A DNA stretch of 17,480 nt, taken from positions 1 to 17,480 of the forward strand of contig VMFK01000018.1 of the NCBI GenBank assembly GCA_007375995.1, in the 5' to 3' direction. Made by a program: the position numbers and the translations under genes. The notes beneath the pieces are model-generated. The model was not told where the DNA came from. It ran no database searches and saw nothing but the letters and a program-made list of their open reading frames with translations. Source of the DNA: Parcubacteria group bacterium Gr01-1014_56. Its GTDB lineage: Bacteria; Patescibacteriota; Minisyncoccia; Phycocordibacterales; SBAW01. Position 1 is the stretch's first letter; every line of letters begins with the position of its first letter. Positions 8,336 through 13,842 of the stretch are shown piece by piece.

Positions 8336-8785
8336 TTATTTCCGCAGAACGTGGGTCATCGTATAATCCTCCGCGCCAAAGAACTCCTTGGCAAACTCCG
8401 ACGCCTGGTAGGGGTCAAAATATTTGCAAGAGAAGATGTCGATATATGCAGCGTTAGAAACCTTTTCGTCGAAGTGGGCGGAGATACACGAAGTTTCGAT
8501 AAACTGAAACATCGAGTACCCTTCTAAATCTCCACTCCCAAACCGCTCGATCAAACACTCGCCGTGGCGAGTCATGTCGATCCGCTCACACAGCTCATAC
8601 ACAAACTGTCGAATTTTTTCTGGGCTGGTAATAGCCTCTCTGTTGCACTGGTGCAAGTCGATAGAGGCTAAAAGGCCCCAAGCCTGCTTTTCTTTATACT
8701 CCTGGCGCAAGCCCGCATCACTTTGAGTGAGTGTGTCTAATACAGAGTTATGAAACACTTCGCGCAGCGCACTTTTTTCTTCCAT
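8336..8785 (-). CDS. S-adenosylmethionine decarboxylase proenzyme
   Basis: A 149-residue AdoMet decarboxylase of the small prokaryotic class, which supplies decarboxylated AdoMet as the aminopropyl donor for spermidine. The proenzyme cuts itself to form a pyruvoyl cofactor. Aligned by eye with the Thermotoga maritima enzyme, S99 in FIETSCIS is the pyruvoyl serine, H104 in SAHFDE the proton donor for processing, and C120 in IDIFSCK the catalytic cysteine; the spacing S+5=H is the same. Unlike the usual Glu-Ser cleavage pair, the residue before S99 is Thr, with Glu at 97. The N-terminal 35 residues are a charged helix-like extension before GLLASIDLHQCN. It is the only protein gene on the minus strand, read towards the 16S unit. 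ATG 8785 lies 4 bases after a -10 element. speD and speH are both used for this family, so I leave the symbol blank. Confidence 0.85.
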   Translation of the reverse strand: MEEKSALREVFHNSVLDTLTQSDAGLRQEYKEKQAWGLLASIDLHQCNREAITSPEKIRQFVYELCERIDMTRHGECLIERFGSGDLEGYSMFQFIETSCISAHFDEKVSNAAYIDIFSCKYFDPYQASEFAKEFFGAEDYTMTHVLRK

Positions 8786-8789
8786 CTCT

Positions 8790-8819
8790 TTTATACATGG
8801 TAGTTAACTGACAATACAA
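8790..8819 (-). promoter_or_regulatory. Promoter of the AdoMet decarboxylase gene, leaderless type
   Basis: Read on the minus strand: TTGTAT (8819-8814), an 18-base spacer, TATAAA (8795-8790), then 4 bases to the ATG at 8785. The transcript would start at or inside the start codon region, so there is no room for a Shine-Dalgarno. Confidence 0.5.
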
Positions 8820-8890
8820 ACAAGTTCATGATAGGGCCTCAGATTCTGAGCGCAAGGGTTTTGAGCAGGTGGAACTGTGTACAACTGTTG

Positions 8891-8963
8891 TGCGGGCGCT
8901 AGGGATCGAACCTAGGACCTTTCGAGTATCAGTCGAATGCTCTACCAACTGAGCTACGCCCGC
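8891..8963 (-). tRNA. tRNA-Ile (anticodon GAT)
   Basis: Complete cloverleaf on the minus strand: acceptor GCGGGCG / CGCCCGC, D-arm GCTC-AGTTGGTA-GAGC, anticodon arm TTCGA-CTGATAC-TCGAA with anticodon GAT, T-arm CTAGG-TTCGATC-CCTAG, discriminator A at 8891. CCA is not encoded, so it must be added by tRNA nucleotidyltransferase. It stands alone rather than in the 16S-23S spacer where tRNA-Ile(GAT) often sits. Confidence 0.95.
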
Positions 8964-8984
8964 ATTGCGGGCATGGTATCACAA

Positions 8985-9013
8985 TTGACCCGTTTTTAAA
9001 ATGAGGGTACCGT
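8985..9013 (+). promoter_or_regulatory. Promoter of the cold-shock-domain gene (weak -10)
   Basis: TTGACC (8985-8990), a 17-base spacer, TACCGT (9008-9013, 3 of 6 to consensus). The predicted start near 9020 leaves a 5' UTR of about 39 bases. Confidence 0.35.
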
Positions 9014-9020
9014 GAAGGTG

Positions 9021-9058
9021 TCTGAAATAATTCAGATAGTAGGTAAGGAGTAGGTTTG
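9021..9058 (+). promoter_or_regulatory. 5' UTR hairpin and Shine-Dalgarno of the cold-shock-domain gene
   Basis: TCTGAA (9021-9026), ATAA loop, TTCAGA (9031-9036): a perfect 6-bp stem at the very 5' end of the predicted mRNA. It is followed by AAGGAG (9045-9050), 8 bases before ATG 9059. This is the clearest Shine-Dalgarno in the window and decides the start. Confidence 0.5.
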
Positions 9059-9625
9059 ATGAATATCAGCGTCAAGGTAGAGCCTCCGGTTGAAGTGAGG
9101 TCGCTCAATGAATTACAAGCCGATGAGGTTATAACAACTACCGGCTTGGTGAAGTGGTTTGATGAAGCAAGGGGACGTGGCTTTATCATCCCAACGAATG
9201 GCAGTCGCGATGTTCTTTTACATCTGAGTGTTCTCAGGCGGGACGGGTTTAAGGCGCCGCTCGAAGGAGCTAGTGTCACCTTTGATGTGATGCGTCGCGA
9301 GAAAGGCCTTCAGTGCATGAAGGTGCGCGATATTGACCTCTCAACAGCGATTCAGCCTGTCGCAAGGGCTCCTCATCCCCAATCCTCAATAACATCCATA
9401 AGTGACTGGGTGCAGGTCAAGGTTAAGTGGTTTAACCGGGCTAGGGGATTTGGGTTCGTTTGCACCAGCGACCGTCCTGAGAAGGACATCTTTCTCCATA
9501 TGGGAGTAGTTCGCAAGAGCAATATAGACCCAGCAATACTTGCACCCGGCCAAGTACTGTACGTAAGGCATGGTTTAGGCTCAAAAGGTCTTCAGGCAAC
9601 ACACGTTTGTCTGAAGCCCGCGTAA
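9059..9625 (+). CDS. Double cold-shock-domain protein
   Basis: A 188-residue cytoplasmic protein with two cold-shock domains, which bind single-stranded RNA or DNA and can melt RNA structure. Domain 1 (about 28-94): GLVKWFDEARGRGFII with RNP1 GRGFII at 39-44 and RNP2 VLLHL at 52-56. Domain 2 (about 117-188): VKVKWFNRARGFGFV with RNP1 GFGFV at 130-134 and RNP2 IFLHM at 144-148. A linker rich in Pro and Ser joins them. Classic Csp proteins have one domain of about 70 residues; tandem forms are known, for example in Alphaproteobacteria. The start ATG 9059 follows AAGGAG. A clear terminator follows the gene, so it is monocistronic. A role in RNA chaperoning is inferred from the family. Confidence 0.92.
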   Translation: MNISVKVEPPVEVRSLNELQADEVITTTGLVKWFDEARGRGFIIPTNGSRDVLLHLSVLRRDGFKAPLEGASVTFDVMRREKGLQCMKVRDIDLSTAIQPVARAPHPQSSITSISDWVQVKVKWFNRARGFGFVCTSDRPEKDIFLHMGVVRKSNIDPAILAPGQVLYVRHGLGSKGLQATHVCLKPA

Positions 9626-9644
9626 AGTAGCGCACACGAAGAAA

Positions 9645-9676
9645 AGGGTCGGAGTAATCTCCGGCCCTCTTATTTT
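9645..9676 (+). terminator. Intrinsic terminator after the cold-shock-domain gene
   Basis: AGGGTCGGAG (9645-9654), loop TAAT, CTCCGGCCCT (9659-9668): 10 pairs with one G-T wobble, followed by CTTATTTTT. Confidence 0.85.
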
Positions 9677-9707
9677 TATATTTGATATAGTTACCCCGAG
9701 TTCATTC

Positions 9708-9728
9708 GCCGTGGTGGCGGAATTGGAC
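9708..9728 (+). pseudogene. 5' fragment of a tRNA-Leu gene
   Basis: GCCGTGGTGGCGGAATTGGA resembles the first part (acceptor 5' strand to D-loop) of a leucine tRNA. It shares 13 exact bases (GTGGCGGAATTGG, 9714-9726) with the intact tRNA-Leu at 9760-9772. No anticodon arm or 3' half follows, so it is a relic or a partial duplication. Confidence 0.6.
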
Positions 9729-9753
9729 GGATTTATATTTTCCTGGCTTGAGT

Positions 9754-9835
9754 GGGCGCGTGGCGGAATTGGTATACGCGTACGTCTCAGAAGCGTATCC
9801 CGTAAGGGTTGGGAGTTCGAGTCTCCCCGCGCCCA
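9754..9835 (+). tRNA. tRNA-Leu (anticodon CAG)
   Basis: Complete class II tRNA: acceptor GGGCGCG / CGCGCCC, D-arm with GGCGGAATTGGTATACGC, anticodon arm TACGT-CTCAGAA-GCGTA with anticodon CAG, long variable arm CCC-GTAA-GGG, T-arm GGGAG-TTCGAGT-CTCCC, discriminator A 9835. CCA is not encoded. The flanking sequences prolong the acceptor helix (see findings). Confidence 0.96.
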
Positions 9836-9868
9836 CTCAGTCCAGGATGGCGTACGCCTAGAGATTGG

Positions 9869-9897
9869 TTTGTATTTTTGTGTAGGTAGGATAATAT
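9869..9897 (+). promoter_or_regulatory. Putative promoter of the MlaC-like gene
   Basis: TTTGTA (9869-9874), a 17-base spacer, TAATAT (9892-9897). The predicted start is near 9904. The short 5' UTR contains GAGAGG (9915-9920), a weak Shine-Dalgarno that would suit ATG 9930 with a 9-base gap. Confidence 0.35.
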
Positions 9898-9929
9898 AGC
9901 CGCCAGGTTCTAACGAGAGGATGCGTGTC

Positions 9930-10475
9930 ATGAGGAGGCTCTTTATTAGTGCGATATTATTGCTTGTTGTGTTTGTGTTGCTTCCAGTGGCGCCAGTATT
10001 TGCCGATGCAGAGTCATGCATCACTGGAGCATTGCAAGTTGCCAAGAGTCATCTTGGAAACAAGGTGGCTCTGAAAAATGACGCTCGCCGTTATTTTAGC
10101 GAAGATCTTTTCTTGCGTCCAATCGCGTTTGATTTGGTACGCAACAAAGTATCAGCTGCCGAAAAGGAAGAGCAGATTGATTACGCGACAGGCGTCATAG
10201 CTAGCGTTGCACGCGAGCTTGCAAAGTATGCAGACGTCAAAATCAAATGGAAAAACTCAGGCGGCGTTGTCTTGGGTATCTGGATTGAGACGATAAAAGC
10301 GAAAGAAAAGCCGAAAAAACTGAAAAAGAAGGGCAAGAAGGACAAGATAGTCATTCATCGCATCGTGGTCACTATGGCAGGCAGCTGTCGATTTCGTGAC
10401 ATCAACGTTGATGGGACCAAGATCTCAAGCATAATCGGCGATCGCCGGAAACTCGCTCAAACCAGCTCCAAATAA
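9930..10475 (+). CDS. Secreted protein resembling MlaC/Ttg2D phospholipid-binding proteins
   Basis: A 181-residue exported protein. It has a classical Sec signal peptide: MRR, a hydrophobic core to about residue 22, and a likely cut after VFA at about 25. The mature part follows the outline of MlaC family proteins: an N-terminal helical region, then VKIKWKNSGGVVLGIWIET and IVIHRIVVTMAGSCRFRDINVDGTKISS as paired strands, ending IIGDRRKLAQTSS like the family's VDGVSL...R..F tail. A Lys-rich stretch (EKPKKLKKKGKKDK) is inserted in the middle. MlaC shuttles phospholipids between inner and outer membranes in diderms, so its presence in a CPR-like genome would be odd. The resemblance is by eye and modest. 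ATG 9921 is an alternative start 9 bases upstream. No ABC transporter gene is adjacent. Confidence 0.5.
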   Translation: MRRLFISAILLLVVFVLLPVAPVFADAESCITGALQVAKSHLGNKVALKNDARRYFSEDLFLRPIAFDLVRNKVSAAEKEEQIDYATGVIASVARELAKYADVKIKWKNSGGVVLGIWIETIKAKEKPKKLKKKGKKDKIVIHRIVVTMAGSCRFRDINVDGTKISSIIGDRRKLAQTSSK

Positions 10476-10484
10476 AGCCTCACA

Positions 10485-10519
10485 GGCCCGCTCCTCAAAA
10501 AGGCGGACCTTTTGTTATT
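10485..10519 (+). terminator. Intrinsic terminator after the MlaC-like gene
   Basis: GGCCCGC (10485-10491) pairs with GCGGACC (10503-10509) with one C/A mismatch; the T-rich tail TTTTGTTATTT follows. Confidence 0.75.
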
Positions 10520-10529
10520 TAGGTTAACG

Positions 10530-10548
10530 TTCTTCACCTTTTCTTCAC
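10530..10548 (+). promoter_or_regulatory. Tandem TTCTTCAC repeat, possible operator
   Basis: Two exact TTCTTCAC copies (10530-10537 and 10541-10548) spaced 11 bases start to start, one helical turn, about 50 bases upstream of the promoter of the fasciclin-domain gene. This is the geometry of tandem response-regulator half-sites. Which regulator would bind is unknown. Confidence 0.4.
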
Positions 10549-10595
10549 GAGACGGTGCACACTGTGCTTGCTAGACCGTATCAAGGGGAGTAGTG

Positions 10596-10623
10596 TTCAG
10601 GTAGCATTATTATTTAATAATAT
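10596..10623 (+). promoter_or_regulatory. Putative promoter of the fasciclin-domain gene
   Basis: TTCAGG (10596-10601), a 16-base spacer, TAATAT (10618-10623), 12 bases before ATG 10636. The predicted mRNA would have a leader of only about 5 bases. No Shine-Dalgarno. Confidence 0.35.
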
Positions 10624-10635
10624 CTAATCGCCAAC

Positions 10636-11217
10636 ATGGATTCTCAAAACAATATAACGAAGTGGGTTATAGGGGCCGTAGTGGTTTTGGCGCTAGTACT
10701 GGGGCTTTGGTGGTTTATGGGCACGCAGTCGACGACTCAGCCGGTTGTTACTACAAGCACCTCAGAAACATCAGGTCCAGGGCAAGTAACAATTACTACT
10801 ACTTCGTCTGATGTAGCCGCAGTAGTCGCCAGCATCTCAAACGGTGGCACGTTTGCGTCGTACCTTTCAAGTACTGGCGTCGGGGCAACGTTGACTGGCA
10901 AAGGGCCGTACACAGTTTTTGTCTCAACCGACGGAGCCTTCAGCCGTTTAACACCGGGGACGATCTCTGCCTTGAGCGCCGCGGAGCTTAAGCGCATGGC
11001 GCAGTACCATATCGTAGTCGGCAAAAGACTCGATGTAGACGCGATAAGCAGCGGTCAAATTCAGGCGCTGTCCAAAGACACGCTTAACTTTCAAGTTGAT
11101 ACGACAAAGGGCGCTGTGTATGTAAATAGCGGATACGTGCTCAAGGCGTACAAGGCAACTAACGGTATCGTCTACGTTATCAACAGTGTACTTCTCCCGC
11201 CAAAACCAACTCCGTAA
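10636..11217 (+). CDS. Membrane-anchored fasciclin (FAS1) domain protein
   Basis: A 193-residue protein with an N-terminal membrane anchor (WVIGAVVVLALVLGLWWFM, about 10-28), a Thr/Ser-rich linker (about 30-60) and one FAS1 domain. FAS1 features: the TFASYLSSTGVGATLTGKGP opening, PYTVFVSTDGAF (the PxTVFAPTDxAF block), LKRMAQYHIVVGKRL (the YHI H-box) and ATNGIVYVINSVLLP at the end. FAS1 domains mediate adhesion or matrix contacts at the cell surface; the ligand here is unknown. The protein probably faces outwards. The start ATG 10636 has no Shine-Dalgarno. The gene appears monocistronic: the next gene has its own -10 element 33 bases after the stop. Confidence 0.9.
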   Translation: MDSQNNITKWVIGAVVVLALVLGLWWFMGTQSTTQPVVTTSTSETSGPGQVTITTTSSDVAAVVASISNGGTFASYLSSTGVGATLTGKGPYTVFVSTDGAFSRLTPGTISALSAAELKRMAQYHIVVGKRLDVDAISSGQIQALSKDTLNFQVDTTKGAVYVNSGYVLKAYKATNGIVYVINSVLLPPKPTP

Positions 11218-11250
11218 AAACAAGCTCTCTTCTCTCTCTCCTCACTAGGG

Positions 11251-11256
11251 TATAGA
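11251..11256 (+). promoter_or_regulatory. -10-like element before murD
   Basis: TATAGA (11251-11256) ends 8 bases before GTG 11265. There is no convincing -35; the upstream sequence is a CT-rich tract. It suggests a leaderless or very short-leader transcript. Confidence 0.3.
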
Positions 11257-11264
11257 GTAGTCTT

Positions 11265-12590
11265 GTGGGCTATAGAGAATATTTTGCAGGGAAGCGCATA
11301 ACCCTTATGGGACTTGGTCTTTTGGGCCGAGGTGTAGGGGACGCACGGTTTTTGGCATCGCTCGGTGCTGAACTTATCATTACCGACCTCAAGAGTGAGG
11401 TGGAATTAACAGACTCATTGGCGCAACTTAAAGAATATAAAAATATTACGTACCGCCTCGGGGGTCACCGCTTAGAAGATTTTCAGAACCGTGACCTGAT
11501 ACTCAAAGCGGCGAGCGTGCCGCTTAACTCTCCTTATATTGCAGAAGCACAGAAGAACAAGATTCCTGTACGCATGAGCGCCGACCTCTTTATGGAACTT
11601 TCCGGCGCTATGACGGTCGGTATCACTGGCACGCGTGGTAAGTCTACTGTCACGCATCTTGTGGCATATATATTGGAACGGGCAGGTAAACACGTGCTCC
11701 TCGGCGGCAATGTACGCGGTATCTCAACGCTTGCACTTCTACCGGAGGTTACAAAAGACTCCATAACAGTGCTAGAGCTCGACTCGTGGCAAATGCAGGG
11801 CTTCGGCGGGGCGCACATGAGCCCGCACATTGCGGTGCTCACGACTTTTATGCCCGACCACATGAATTATTATGGAGAAGATATGAAAAAATATTTTGCA
11901 GACAAAGCGAACGTGTTTCTCAATCAAACTCCTGAAGATTATTTTATTCTGGGCGAGCAAGCCGCACCGTTTGTTGAGAAATACGGATATAAGAACAAAG
12001 TGCGTGCTCACACAACCATTGCAGGCACAAAAGATATACCAAAGAGCTGGAAGCTGCGCATTCCGGGCGAGCATAACCGCTATGACGTTGGCGTTGCCGT
12101 TGCGGCCGCGCGGGCACTTGGTCTTGATGACAAAGAGATCCGTTCAGGAGTCGAATTGTTTGAGGGTGTACCAGGACGCTTGGAGTTCATAAAAGAAGTG
12201 AAGGGAGTAAAAATCTACAACGACACGACTGCGACAACGCCCGAAGCGACGCTTGTGGCACTGAGGGCGCTTGATACGGGAGAGAAGAATGTCGTGCTTA
12301 TCATGGGCGGTGCAGATAAGGGTCTTGATATGAGCGAGCTCGTTCTAGAAGTCTCAACCCGCGCTAAAAAAGTTTTTTTGCTCGCCGGCACTGGGACCGA
12401 CAGGATTAAAAATAGTCTTGAGGGCACTATGATATATCATAGTATCGCTGATGCGGTTTCCAATGCGTTTAAGTTAGCTGGGCCAGGCGACATGCTTCTT
12501 TTAAGCCCCGCGTTTGCCTCCTTTGGTATGTTTAAAAACGAGTACGACCGGGGAGAACAGTTTAATAAAACGGTCGAACTGCTTTCATGA
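11265..12590 (+). CDS. murD: UDP-N-acetylmuramoyl-L-alanine--D-glutamate ligase (MurD)
   Basis: A 441-residue cytoplasmic Mur ligase that adds D-Glu to UDP-MurNAc-L-Ala in peptidoglycan precursor synthesis, using ATP. Domain 1 opens with a Rossmann-like block ITLMGLGLLGRG (12-23). The ATP loop is GTRGKST (122-128), with Arg where MurD usually has Asn. LELDSWQMQGF corresponds to the SSFQL region, and GEHNRYDVGVAVAAARALG and YNDTTATTPEATLVALRAL are the family blocks of domains 2 and 3. The length is normal. The start is GTG 11265: it gives MGYREYFAGKRITLMG, and a -10 element lies 8 bases upstream. The stop overlaps the murC start (ATGA at 12587-12590), so the two are coupled. Confidence 0.93.
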   Translation: MGYREYFAGKRITLMGLGLLGRGVGDARFLASLGAELIITDLKSEVELTDSLAQLKEYKNITYRLGGHRLEDFQNRDLILKAASVPLNSPYIAEAQKNKIPVRMSADLFMELSGAMTVGITGTRGKSTVTHLVAYILERAGKHVLLGGNVRGISTLALLPEVTKDSITVLELDSWQMQGFGGAHMSPHIAVLTTFMPDHMNYYGEDMKKYFADKANVFLNQTPEDYFILGEQAAPFVEKYGYKNKVRAHTTIAGTKDIPKSWKLRIPGEHNRYDVGVAVAAARALGLDDKEIRSGVELFEGVPGRLEFIKEVKGVKIYNDTTATTPEATLVALRALDTGEKNVVLIMGGADKGLDMSELVLEVSTRAKKVFLLAGTGTDRIKNSLEGTMIYHSIADAVSNAFKLAGPGDMLLLSPAFASFGMFKNEYDRGEQFNKTVELLS

Positions 12591-13747
12591 CGACTGATTT
12601 CCGAAAAAAGAATGTTCATCTTATTGAGATCGGAAGAGCACACGTTGCAGATGTGTATATTTATAGCGATGCATGGCTTACCAAACATCCAGAAGTGATT
12701 GAAGAAATGAAATCACGCGCCACCCCTGCAATGTCTTTTTACGAAGCGCTCGGGAGTATCGCAAATGAGTCAAAATGCCTCATCGCAGTCGCGGGCGCAC
12801 ACGGAAAAACGACCACCACTGCTATGCTCATTGATGTGTTGGAGAGTGTAGGACTGAACCCCACTGGCTGGGTTGGGTCGCTCAGAGCGAAGACAAAAAG
12901 TAATTTCCGCGCCGGAGGAGAGGAGTATTTTATCGGCGAAGCCGACGAGTATCGTCAACATTTTCTTAACTACACGCCAAAAATTTTAGTGATTCTTAAT
13001 ATTGACGCTGACCATCTCGACTACTATAAAAATCTTGCAGATATCCAAACCGCATTTAGAAAGCTTGCACAAAAAGTACACCAAGATGGCTTTGTGGTGT
13101 GTGATACGTCCGATAAAAATGTGGAATCGGTTATTACTGGGCTTACTTGTACAGTCGTCGATTACAAACAGTACTTTGACCCACAATTAAAGCTCAAAGT
13201 TTTAAAACTTCATCAAATAAATGCGGCGGCGGTGCTTGCGGTAGCAGATATATTGAAGATTGATTTACTACTAGCAAAAAAGGCACTTTCAGAGTTTAGT
13301 GGCACCTGGCGGCGGTTTGAGTACAAAGGCAAAACTAAGAACGGCGCAGAAGTATATGACGACTATGCGCATCATCCGTTAGAGATTTCTACAACACTAA
13401 AGAGTGTACGCGAGCAATTTCCTGATAAGAAAATTATCGTGGCGTTTCACCCACATCTGTACAGTCGTACCAAAGCGTTCATGAACGAGTTTGCGAATGC
13501 CTTTGGTGATGCTGACAAGGTTGTCATTGCGCCCATATTTGCCGCAAGGGAAATTCCTGACCCAACTGTTACCAGCGCTATTTTGGCCAAGCGTATACAA
13601 GGAGAGGGAAAGGACGCACAGGCGCTTGAATCACTCGATGCAGTGGCAGATTTCATCAAAAAAGAGCCCAAAAAGGGCGACTTGGTTATAACTATGGGTG
13701 CGGGAGACATATATAAAGCCGGCGAAGCAGCTCTTGAAACCAAATAA
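12587..13747 (+). CDS. murC: UDP-N-acetylmuramate--L-alanine ligase (MurC), damaged in domain 1
   Basis: MurC adds L-Ala to UDP-MurNAc with ATP, the step before MurD. Recognised by GAHGKTTTT (70-78), NIDADHLDYY (138-147), HQINAAAVLAVA, DDYAHHP (258-264) and FHPHLYSRT (287-295). It has 386 residues where about 440-480 are expected. The usual start GIGGxGMSALA is missing: KNVHLI runs into EIGRAHV (14-20) and then ADVYIYSDAW, which belongs about 50 residues later in other MurC proteins. The EIGRAHV codons are an Illumina adapter sequence (12627-12645), so the deletion is almost certainly an assembly error and the real gene is longer. The frame happens to stay open. The gene overlaps murD by 4 bases and lacks a Shine-Dalgarno. 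Part of the central domain also looks short, which may be genuine. Confidence 0.9.
   Translation: MTTDFRKKNVHLIEIGRAHVADVYIYSDAWLTKHPEVIEEMKSRATPAMSFYEALGSIANESKCLIAVAGAHGKTTTTAMLIDVLESVGLNPTGWVGSLRAKTKSNFRAGGEEYFIGEADEYRQHFLNYTPKILVILNIDADHLDYYKNLADIQTAFRKLAQKVHQDGFVVCDTSDKNVESVITGLTCTVVDYKQYFDPQLKLKVLKLHQINAAAVLAVADILKIDLLLAKKALSEFSGTWRRFEYKGKTKNGAEVYDDYAHHPLEISTTLKSVREQFPDKKIIVAFHPHLYSRTKAFMNEFANAFGDADKVVIAPIFAAREIPDPTVTSAILAKRIQGEGKDAQALESLDAVADFIKKEPKKGDLVITMGAGDIYKAGEAALETK
12627..12645 (+). other. Illumina TruSeq adapter remnant
   Basis: AGATCGGAAGAGCACACGT is identical over 19 bases to the start of the TruSeq read-1 adapter. A chance match of this length in 17.5 kb is of the order of 1 in 10 million. 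It coincides with the missing piece of murC domain 1. The flanks are genuine murC sequence, so two parts of the gene were joined through adapter-bearing reads. Confidence 0.93.
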
Positions 13748-13773
13748 ATAAGAACTGCGTTATATACCATGAA

Positions 13774-13815
13774 GCAACCGCCGGTAACCCCGGCGGCTGC
13801 GCCAATTCATTTTTG
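13774..13815 (+). terminator. Possible terminator after murC
   Basis: Hairpin CCGCCGG (13778-13784), loop TAACC, CCGGCGG (13790-13796), extended by GCA/TGC outside one A/C mismatch. The T run (13810-13814) is 9 bases further on, so termination may be inefficient. Confidence 0.45.
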
Positions 13816-13827
13816 CAACTTTTGTGT

Positions 13828-13833
13828 TATAGT
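13828..13833 (+). promoter_or_regulatory. -10 element before rsmI
   Basis: TATAGT (13828-13833) ends 9 bases before ATG 13843. The -35 is weak. A start about 7 bases downstream would lie at 13840, almost at the ATG, so the mRNA would be leaderless. Confidence 0.4.
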
Positions 13834-13842
13834 GCGGACGCT

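Noticed and set aside
9849..9858. Perfect palindrome GGCGTACGCC after tRNA-Leu as a terminator.
   Set aside because: Only 5 bp with no loop and no directly following T run.
12648..12659. CAGATGTGTATA matches 12 bases of the Nextera mosaic-end adapter, just after the TruSeq remnant.
   Set aside because: The match stops after TATA, and the codons read ADVYIYSDAW, which is what MurC should have at this place. Probably coincidence, although it lies close to the artefact.
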